Source: Mariprofundaceae bacterium (GTDB lineage: Bacteria > Pseudomonadota > Zetaproteobacteria > Mariprofundales > Mariprofundaceae). From it: a stretch of 8,446 nt of DNA. The DNA lies in the NCBI GenBank assembly GCA_027035825.1, contig JALVTX010000122.1, forward strand, positions 1-8,446, in the 5' to 3' direction. The position numbers were made by a program, and so were the translations under genes. The notes beneath the pieces are model-generated. The model saw only the letters and a program-made list of their open reading frames with translations, was not told the DNA's origin and searched no databases. Positions 1 through 3,968 of the stretch are shown here, piece by piece. The number at the start of each line of letters is the position of its first letter. The first letter of the stretch is position 1.

Positions 1-392
1 TTGATGGCGGCGGGGTTGTTGAGGTTCGCGATGGCGAAGTCGGCCGTCGTGAAGCGCCGCTGCAACAGCTTGGCGCCGAACACGTTGACCGGCGAATCGG
101 TGCGCGAGGCATTCCACGTGGCGTCCACGCGCGGCATCAGCCGGCCCGTGGCGGCTTCGGCGCCGGCGCGGGCCTGTTCGCGGCGGGTCTCGGCGATGCG
201 CAGGTCGCGGTTCTGCTCCAGCGCCATCCGCACGGCCTGCCGCAGCGTGAGGTTATCGCCCGGTTCGCCGCCGGCGTCCGCGGCATGCAGCGCCGGCGCG
301 CCCAGCATCAGCATGGACGTGAACATATACGGATACGCTGATTTGATGCCGCCAAAAAAAGCGCCCCGGCGGCGCGATGAAACCTTGCTCAT
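1..392 (-). CDS. TolC-family outer-membrane efflux protein, N-terminal 130 residues (runs off left edge)
   Basis: Read on the minus strand from the ATG at 392-390, this open frame continues past the window edge, so only the N-terminus is present. An arginine-rich start, a hydrophobic stretch (about residues 18-35) and an A-L-H-A site near residue 37 look like a signal peptide. After this comes an NLTLRQAVRMALEQNRDLRI segment and a long alanine/arginine-rich amphipathic helix, the typical start of the first outer-membrane-efflux repeat. TolC-family proteins form the outer-membrane channel of tripartite pumps or type I exporters; which pump partner is used lies outside the window. The start is set by a 4-base ATGA overlap with the stop of the upstream ArsR-family gene, so the two are probably co-transcribed and translationally coupled. 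The family is clear, the substrate unknown; metal efflux (CusC-like) is plausible only because of the neighbouring regulator. Confidence 0.85.
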   Translation of the reverse strand, partial: MSKVSSRRRGAFFGGIKSAYPYMFTSMLMLGAPALHAADAGGEPGDNLTLRQAVRMALEQNRDLRIAETRREQARAGAEAATGRLMPRVDATWNASRTDSPVNVFGAKLLQRRFTTADFAIANLNNPAAI

Positions 393-706
393 GCCTTGCC
401 TCCCGGCCCGCACATCTCGGGGCAGTAGATCTTGCGCAGCGCGGCGATCAGGTCACCGAACGCCGGATTGGCGATGCGGTAATAGACGTGCTGGCCGCGC
501 TTCTCGGTGGCGACGATGCCCAGCATGCGCATCTTCGCCAGGTGCTGCGACAGGTTCGATTGCGCCGCGCCCGTCGCCTCCATCAGTTCGGAGACGCACA
601 TCGGCCCGTCCAGCAGGTGGCACAGCGCGGACAGGCGCACATCGTGCGCGATGGCGCGCAGCCCCTCGCTGGCGGCATGGATGCGGTCGGCGGGAATCGC
701 TTGCAT
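389..706 (-). CDS. ArsR/SmtB-family winged-helix repressor, possible persulfide-sensor type
   Basis: The 105-residue product has the ArsR/SmtB layout: N-terminal helices, a recognition helix around TGAAQSNLSQHLAKMRMLG (residues 45-63), then the beta wing with GQHVYYRI (71-78) and a C-terminal dimer helix. Four cysteines are present: C29, C37, C95 and C99. The classical ArsR metal motif CVCDLC is absent (here MCVSELM). C29 lies in the helix-2 position (ALCHLL) and C95 in the last helix (KIYCPEMC). Their spacing of 66 residues equals, from memory, that of the redox pair in the persulfide sensors BigR (C42/C108) and SqrR (C41/C107). C95/C99 may alternatively bind a metal. The gene precedes a TolC-family gene with a 4-base overlap, so it likely represses its own operon through the dyad upstream. 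No Shine-Dalgarno site is visible before the ATG at 706. Confidence 0.88.
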   Translation of the reverse strand: MQAIPADRIHAASEGLRAIAHDVRLSALCHLLDGPMCVSELMEATGAAQSNLSQHLAKMRMLGIVATEKRGQHVYYRIANPAFGDLIAALRKIYCPEMCGPGGKA

Positions 707-730
707 GGGGCGAATGATGCCCCAGGCTCG

Positions 731-756
731 ACATATTGTAAAGTGCTAATATATGT
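731..756. promoter_or_regulatory. AT-rich dyad, probable operator for the ArsR-family repressor
   Basis: ACATAT at 731-736 is mirrored by ATATGT at 751-756, with partial inner symmetry (TA at 739-740 against TA at 747-748). This AT-rich island sits in otherwise GC-rich DNA, 25-50 bases upstream of the repressor start, where an ArsR-family dimer would block transcription. A minus-strand TACAAT (740-735) inside the dyad could be the -10 element of the repressor promoter; no convincing -35 element was found. The site is inferred from position, symmetry and composition. Confidence 0.55.
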
Positions 757-813
757 GCCAGCGTTCGCCGCGCCTGGCCGCCTGGCGGTCGCTTTCCGCC
801 CGGGTCGGTTCGT

Positions 814-843
814 TTGCCGCGCCGCTCGCGGCTGTGCTAGATT
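814..843 (+). promoter_or_regulatory. Possible sigma-70-like promoter for the cytochrome c cluster
   Basis: TTGCCG at 814-819 and TAGATT at 838-843 are separated by 18 bases and each match the sigma-70 consensus at four of six positions. A start near 850 would give a leader of about 100 bases before the first gene at 954. The match is weak and the region is GC-rich, so this is only the best candidate that I see. Confidence 0.3.
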
Positions 844-849
844 GCCGCG

Positions 850-911
850 CCATCGTGACGATGGGCCGGGGAGGATGGGCTGCGCGAAGCGGGCGCGAGG
901 GCCGGAAGGCC
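850..911 (+). other. GC-rich leader with two small hairpins
   Basis: Two self-complementary elements lie between the candidate promoter and the cytochrome c gene. CCATCG/CGATGG at 850-864 has a TGA loop and 6 pairs. GGCC-GGAA-GGCC at 900-911 has 4 pairs with a GNRA-type loop. Between them the sequence is rich in G. I do not recognise a known riboswitch or leader family; the structure could be incidental to high GC. Confidence 0.25.
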
Positions 912-922
912 GGAGCAATATG

Positions 923-940
923 ATAGATACTATAGATACA
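923..940 (+). repeat. Tandem 9-bp direct repeat (ATAGATACN x2)
   Basis: ATAGATACT at 923-931 is followed directly by ATAGATACA at 932-940, in an AT-rich patch 14 bases before the start codon at 954. Such a short tandem could be a protein-binding site (two dimer half-sites one helical turn apart) or contain a -10 element such as TATAGA. The repeat itself is plain; any role is inferred. Confidence 0.5.
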
Positions 941-953
941 CAAGGCGATTCTG

Positions 954-1574
954 ATGAGCTCGGACAAGAAGAAGCAACCCATGAAGACCGGCGAGAAGGT
1001 GCTGTTCGCCATTTTCGGCGTGTTCCTCGTGTTCGCCACCGTGGCGTTCGGCATCATGGAATACATCCGCCAGCACAGCGACAAGCCGATGTTCACGCAG
1101 CTCACGCACTACGAGTTCTCGGCCGAGGGCAAGAAGGGCTCGGAGCTGTTCCGCGTCCGCGACTGCCGCTCCTGCCACCGGGCGCTCGGCGCGGGCACGA
1201 ACATGGGCCAGGGCGCGGACCTGGACGGCATCGGCTCGCGGCGCAGCTTTGAATGGATTTACAATTTTCTCCGCAACCCGGAGAAGACCTATGGCGCCCG
1301 CACCATCGACCACGGCGCGCCGCCGAAGGAAGCGGCCTACGTGATGAGCCTGCCGAAGGAGGAGTTGCACGCGATGGCGACCTTCCTCTCGGAGCTGAAG
1401 GCCGACCAGGGCGCGGCCACCTCGCCGATTCCGCCCAAGGGGGAGTCGAAGTTCATTGACACGATGGTGAACACGTTCGCGCCGCCGGAGTGGAAGAAGA
1501 AATACAAGGACATCCGCGACGATCCGGAGGCGCTCAAGCGCGCCCGGGAGCAGGCGGAGCGACAGGGGTTGTAG
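954..1574 (+). CDS. Membrane-anchored mono-haem cytochrome c, NorC-like
   Basis: The 206-residue product has a lysine-rich N-terminus, one transmembrane helix (about residues 14-35, VLFAIFGVFLVFATVAFGIM) and a periplasmic domain with one haem-c site, C71-R-S-C74-H75. The surroundings (CHRALGAGTNMGQGADLDGIGSRRS, split here as CHRALG, GADL and SRRS) resemble the NorC/CcoO class of haem-copper oxidase cytochromes, where CH.LLG.G is followed by an RRG/RRS turn. M131 (YVMSLPKEEL) is the likely distal ligand. A charged tail of about 55 residues rich in K, E and R follows the haem domain and is unusual. The ATG at 954 has only a weak AAGG-type site upstream; a second ATG at 981 would also leave the helix intact. 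The gene is 2 bases from the mini-CcoN gene, so the two products probably work as a pair carrying electrons at the periplasmic face. Confidence 0.85.
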   Translation: MSSDKKKQPMKTGEKVLFAIFGVFLVFATVAFGIMEYIRQHSDKPMFTQLTHYEFSAEGKKGSELFRVRDCRSCHRALGAGTNMGQGADLDGIGSRRSFEWIYNFLRNPEKTYGARTIDHGAPPKEAAYVMSLPKEELHAMATFLSELKADQGAATSPIPPKGESKFIDTMVNTFAPPEWKKKYKDIRDDPEALKRAREQAERQGL

Positions 1575-1576
1575 GC

Positions 1577-2098
1577 ATGAGCGACAAGATGCAACCGTGG
1601 GAAGACAGGGAATACGTGCGCTACACGCTGTGGTTCGTGTTCGCCTGCGTCATCTACAGCATCATCGGTTTCTCGTGGGGGGCGCTGATGGGCGGCATCG
1701 CGGATTTCCGCCATTTCGTGGATCAGCGCATGTTCGGCCGCCTCATCGTGCGCGCCCACACCCACATCAACCTGCTGGGCTGGGTGGAGATGGCCATCTT
1801 CGCCGCCGTCTATTACATCATTCCGCGCCTGGTGAGGCGCCCCATCTACAGCATGCGGCTCGTCAAGGCGCATTTCTGGACGCATAACCTGGGGCTGATT
1901 GGCATGGTGGTGTTCTTCACCACGGCCGGCGTCATCGGCGGCAATGCCAGCGTTCACCTGCCGCCGGCGGACGTGGAGGCGCTGGTGCGGCCGTGGCTGG
2001 CGGCGATGGGCATCTTCGGCACGCTGGTGCTGTTGGCCAACTGCATCTGGGCCTACAACATCTTCCGCACCTGCGCCGGCTGGAGCCGGGCGCGATGA
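1577..2098 (+). CDS. Mini-CcoN: stand-alone haem-copper oxidase subunit I-like C-terminal module
   Basis: The product of 173 residues has about four transmembrane helices (near 14-40, 60-84, 98-122 and 142-164). RAHTHINLLGWVEM followed by YYIIPRL, then IYSMRLVKAHFW, matches the HxH helix and the following helix of CcoN, where the two histidines bind haem b3 and haem b (here H61 and H63). The same pattern is seen in the full CcoN of this window at H343/H345 with KLYSLSLANFHFW. The N-terminal oxidase half, with the CuB ligands and cross-link tyrosine, is absent, so this cannot be an oxidase alone. It may bind one or two haems b and pass electrons with the adjacent cytochrome c. The start at 1577 was preferred to upstream in-frame starts because those overlap the cytochrome gene; it follows that stop by 2 bases. 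The end overlaps the next gene by 4 bases (ATGA). Confidence 0.78.
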   Translation: MSDKMQPWEDREYVRYTLWFVFACVIYSIIGFSWGALMGGIADFRHFVDQRMFGRLIVRAHTHINLLGWVEMAIFAAVYYIIPRLVRRPIYSMRLVKAHFWTHNLGLIGMVVFFTTAGVIGGNASVHLPPADVEALVRPWLAAMGIFGTLVLLANCIWAYNIFRTCAGWSRAR

Positions 2099-2664
2099 GG
2101 TCGCGCCTGCTTCGGCTGGCCGGGCCGGCTCTCGTGGCGCTCGTGGCGCTGGCGGCCGGCTGCGACGGCGATTTCAGCGTCGGCGGCGGCGGCGTGATGC
2201 TGGAGGGCAAGCCCGCGCCCAAGGTGCACACGGCCAAGCTCTCGGACGTGGGCGGGGACATGTCCAAGCTCACCAGTTATCGCTATCCCGATCCGGGCAT
2301 GTATCGCTATTCGTTTGACGAGGCGCTGGCGCTGCACAAGCCCATCGTGCTGGAGTTCGCGACGCCGGCGCACTGCACGCAGTGCGACCAGCAGTTGCAG
2401 CTGTTGAAGGTGCTGATGAAGAAGTATGGCGACAAGGTCATCTTCCTGCACATGGATCAATACTACAATCCGCAGGCCTACACGGCCTTCCAGGTGCGCG
2501 GCGAGCCGTGGACGTTCATCGTGAACGGCGAGGGCAAGGTCGTGCGCGTCTTTCCCGGCCGCACGCTCTACCAGGAGTTGGATCCGGAGCTGGCGCGCCT
2601 GACCGGCGGCAAGGCCACGCATTTCTTCGATGATTCCGCTTCGTCGCGCGGGAAGGGCAGCTGA
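2095..2664 (+). CDS. Thioredoxin-fold lipoprotein with CTQC active site
   Basis: The 189-residue product starts with a short basic region, a hydrophobic stretch and a lipobox A-A-G-C23, so it should be lipid-anchored after cleavage before C23. Aspartate follows at +2, which in enterobacteria retains lipoproteins in the inner membrane. The thioredoxin fold covers about residues 82-165: PIVLEFATPAHC94TQC97, a helix, the VIFLHMDQYYN strand and the cis-proline P138 in GEPWTFIV, followed by GEGKVVRVFPG. The exposed CxxC and cis-Pro point to thiol-disulfide exchange at the periplasmic face of the membrane. In an oxidase/cytochrome neighbourhood the likely uses are reducing apocytochrome c cysteines or handling copper-site thiols. 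The start at 2095 overlaps the mini-CcoN stop (ATGA), which favours it over longer in-frame starts. The fold is well supported; the client protein is inferred. Confidence 0.85.
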   Translation: MRSRLLRLAGPALVALVALAAGCDGDFSVGGGGVMLEGKPAPKVHTAKLSDVGGDMSKLTSYRYPDPGMYRYSFDEALALHKPIVLEFATPAHCTQCDQQLQLLKVLMKKYGDKVIFLHMDQYYNPQAYTAFQVRGEPWTFIVNGEGKVVRVFPGRTLYQELDPELARLTGGKATHFFDDSASSRGKGS

Positions 2665-2666
2665 GC

Positions 2667-3131
2667 ATGGCGAAGCCGCGCGAGCAGGCCTTCGATCTGC
2701 ACCCGGACAAGGCTGGTATCGTCTGGGATTTGTTGCTCTACGTGCCGACGGTGGCCTTCCTTCTCTTCTGGGGGCTGACGCTGTGGTATGGCAAGGACAC
2801 GGTCGGTGTCGGCTATGCGCTGATGTTCCTGGGCTGCTTCTTTCTAATGGTGGGCGGCGGGCGCGTGCTGCGCCGGCTGCAATGGCTGCCCTCGGCGCCG
2901 GTGGCGCTGGAGGTGGACGCCGATCGCGTGCGCGTGCGGCTCAAGAGCGGCGAGACCGTGTCGCTGGTCAAGGATGTCCGTTATTTCCCGGACTATGCCG
3001 GCAAGTCGTTTGGGCTGTCCGGCACGGACGTGACGGGCGCCAAGCGCCAGTTCGTGTTTCACCGCACGCAGTTTGATGGTGAGTCGGCCTTCAAGCAGGC
3101 CGGCGAGGCGCTGGCACCTTACAAGAGTTGA
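2667..3131 (+). CDS. Two-helix membrane protein with C-terminal soluble domain, unknown function
   Basis: The 154-residue product begins with a polar stretch, then two transmembrane helices (about residues 17-39 and 47-66) joined by a short loop. A soluble domain of about 75 residues follows, with alternating hydrophobic/charged strands such as VALEVDADRVRVRLKSG and a closing helix (SAFKQAGEALA). The layout recalls small membrane proteins with a PH-like beta domain, but I do not recognise a family. No haem motif or catalytic signature is visible. The gene starts 2 bases after the thioredoxin lipoprotein stop and is the last gene of the cluster that starts at 954, so it is probably an assembly or accessory factor for it. 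The start at 2667 is the only one that fits the junction. Confidence 0.75.
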   Translation: MAKPREQAFDLHPDKAGIVWDLLLYVPTVAFLLFWGLTLWYGKDTVGVGYALMFLGCFFLMVGGGRVLRRLQWLPSAPVALEVDADRVRVRLKSGETVSLVKDVRYFPDYAGKSFGLSGTDVTGAKRQFVFHRTQFDGESAFKQAGEALAPYKS

Positions 3132-3152
3132 CGGGTTGGGTGGTCGAGGCGG

Positions 3153-3344
3153 TCAGCGCCGCTTGCGGCGCGCCACGTCCCAAGCCATCCAGGCGATGGC
3201 GGCGGCGGCCGCCAACACCACGCCGGCGATGACGAGTCGCTCGGTGGCGGGCGCGACCAGACCGCCGACCATCATGTGAGCGGCATAGCCAGCGATGAAC
3301 AGGGAGACGACGGCGCTCGCGGCGTAAAAGACGGCTTCCTTCAT
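3153..3344 (-). CDS. Small two-helix membrane protein (63 aa), unknown function
   Basis: On the minus strand an ATG at 3344-3342 opens 63 codons ending in TGA. The product has two clear hydrophobic segments (residues 4-30 and 37-55) separated by PATERL and ends with a basic tail VARRKRR, consistent with an inner-membrane hairpin whose tail lies in the cytoplasm. Upstream in-frame starts exist but would run through the promoter region of the downstream oxidase operon. No Shine-Dalgarno site is seen. Hydrophobic frames can arise by chance in GC-rich DNA, but the ordered helix-turn-helix-basic-tail layout and the fit into an otherwise empty gap favour a gene. It converges with the cytochrome cluster and diverges from the oxidase operon. 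I recognise no family. Confidence 0.55.
   Translation of the reverse strand: MKEAVFYAASAVVSLFIAGYAAHMMVGGLVAPATERLVIAGVVLAAAAAIAWMAWDVARRKRR
3156..3171. other. Short perfect hairpin between converging genes
   Basis: GCGCCGC and GCGGCGC pair perfectly (7 bp) around a TT loop. The element starts 25 bases after the stop of the plus-strand gene ending at 3131 and overlaps the last codons of the minus-strand gene (stop at 3155-3153). There is no T-run after it, so it is at best a pause or 3'-end-protecting structure rather than a classical terminator. Confidence 0.35.
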
Positions 3345-3382
3345 GTCCGCGATGGTGCGAAATCGCGGGGCCGGATGCAAGC

Positions 3383-3406
3383 CGCGGCTCGTCCGGACGG
3401 GCCGCG
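3383..3406. repeat. Near-perfect 24-bp palindrome upstream of the oxidase promoter
   Basis: Twelve bases on each side of the centre between 3394 and 3395 pair with one exception (T3389/G3400, still a G-U pair in RNA). The core CGTCCGGACG at 3390-3399 is a perfect palindrome. It lies 34 bases upstream of the candidate -35 element at 3440. As DNA it could be an operator for a dimeric regulator. As RNA on the minus strand it would lie upstream of the 63-aa gene. No known regulator box (for example an FNR box, TTGAT-N4-ATCAA) matches. Confidence 0.5.
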
Positions 3407-3439
3407 CAGGGGCTCGGAAAGCGGCATGGCGGATAGTGC

Positions 3440-3469
3440 TTGACACGGCTTGCGGCGGCGGAGTAATGT
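3440..3469 (+). promoter_or_regulatory. Probable sigma-70-type promoter of the cbb3-type oxidase operon
   Basis: A perfect TTGACA at 3440-3445 is followed after 18 bases by TAATGT at 3464-3469, a weaker -10 element. Transcription would start near 3476, about 30 bases before the first start codon. It is the only good promoter-like pair in the gap between 3344 and 3507, and it points into the operon. Confidence 0.5.
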
Positions 3470-3477
3470 GCGGCTTC

Positions 3478-3493
3478 ATGAATAAAAATTCAT
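3478..3493 (+). other. 5' leader hairpin (ATGAAT-AAAA-ATTCAT)
   Basis: ATGAAT at 3478-3483 and ATTCAT at 3488-3493 pair perfectly around an AAAA loop. With a start site near 3476 the hairpin would be at the extreme 5' end of the operon mRNA, where such structures can protect from decay. It may instead be a small operator. The same bases open a nine-codon frame (M-N-K-N-S-L-R-R-V) whose TAA stop at 3505-3507 shares its last A with the next ATG. Confidence 0.4.
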
Positions 3494-3494
3494 T

Positions 3495-3502
3495 GAGGAG
3501 GG
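3495..3502 (+). promoter_or_regulatory. Strong ribosome-binding site of the first oxidase-operon gene
   Basis: GAGGAGGG at 3495-3502 lies 4 bases before the ATG at 3507 and fixes the start of the 86-aa protein. Similar strong sites precede the other genes of this operon, for instance AAGGAGGGG near 3807-3815 and CAGGAGGAAA near 3952-3961. Confidence 0.7.
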
Positions 3503-3506
3503 TGTA

Positions 3507-3767
3507 ATGAAAGGCGCAACTTGGCTTAACATCGTCTGCGGCATGACCACCGGCATGGGCAATGGCTCGGTGTTCACGCTGGCGTTCATGCTGAACCTCG
3601 GTCGCGGCGGCTTCCAGGAGTGGGGCGGCTGGGGCATGGATGCCTACTGGCCCATCACCTACTGCGGCTTCTCCCACACCATCATGATCCTGTTCGGCAT
3701 CGCCTTCGTGATCCTGATGGGCTACACGCTGAAGCTGCACGCCGTGCTCGAGGGTCAGCCGGAATAA
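3507..3767 (+). CDS. Small membrane protein, first gene of the cbb3-type operon (86 aa)
   Basis: The product begins MKGATWLNIVCG and has a glycine-rich first hydrophobic segment (about residues 6-30), an amphipathic aromatic loop (GGFQEWGGWGMDAYWPITY) and a clear second helix (about 55-75, HTIMILFGIAFVILMGYTL), ending in a short polar tail. The WGGWG/DAYWP aromatic loop is expected at the membrane surface. Cysteines C11 and C53 and histidines H57 and H78 are present, but no haem-c motif. It does not match standard CcoQ, CcoS or CcoH sequences as I remember them. A strong Shine-Dalgarno site and the position as first gene of the oxidase operon suggest an accessory or structural subunit. I do not recognise its family. 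Confidence 0.8.
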   Translation: MKGATWLNIVCGMTTGMGNGSVFTLAFMLNLGRGGFQEWGGWGMDAYWPITYCGFSHTIMILFGIAFVILMGYTLKLHAVLEGQPE

Positions 3768-3819
3768 TCCGGCGGCGCGCGGGCTTTCTGGTTCTGTTCA
3801 ATAACGAAGGAGGGGTTCT

Positions 3820-3933
3820 ATGGAAACCATTGCAGCAATTCTGGGGATCGTTCTGGCGTTCTCGAGCATGTGGTTTGCCTGGTATCTGCTGATGCCGGGC
3901 CAGCATGACGAGGACAGTTCGGATCGCGTCTGA
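3820..3933 (+). CDS. Single-helix micro-protein (37 aa) before ccoN, CcoQ-like in layout only
   Basis: An ATG at 3820, 4 bases after an AAGGAGGGG site, opens 37 codons. The product METIAAILGIVLAFSSMWFA continues with WYLLMPG and an acidic tail QHDEDSSDRV. Residues 4-29 form one transmembrane helix. The stop lies 35 bases before ccoN, which has its own Shine-Dalgarno site. One-helix subunits such as CcoQ are common in cbb3 oxidases, but the sequence is not clearly CcoQ and canonical ccoQ follows ccoO. It is too short for most gene finders; the strong ribosome-binding site and the helix plus charged tail argue that it is real. Confidence 0.7.
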   Translation: METIAAILGIVLAFSSMWFAWYLLMPGQHDEDSSDRV

Positions 3934-3968
3934 CCAAGTTTCAAAACAACACAGGAGGAAATCATCCC

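Noticed and set aside
1..717. Long plus-strand open frame of 238 codons at the left edge
   Set aside because: It is antisense to the TolC-family and ArsR-family genes, whose protein motifs are clear; its product is low-complexity arginine/alanine-rich as expected for a shadow frame in GC-rich DNA.
873..953. Possible short coding frame starting at the ATG at 873 after GGGGAGG
   Set aside because: It runs out of frame into the cytochrome c gene and gives an arginine-rich, featureless product.
3345..3506. FNR-type oxygen-regulator box before the oxidase operon
   Set aside because: No TTGAT-N4-ATCAA or close variant was found in the gap.
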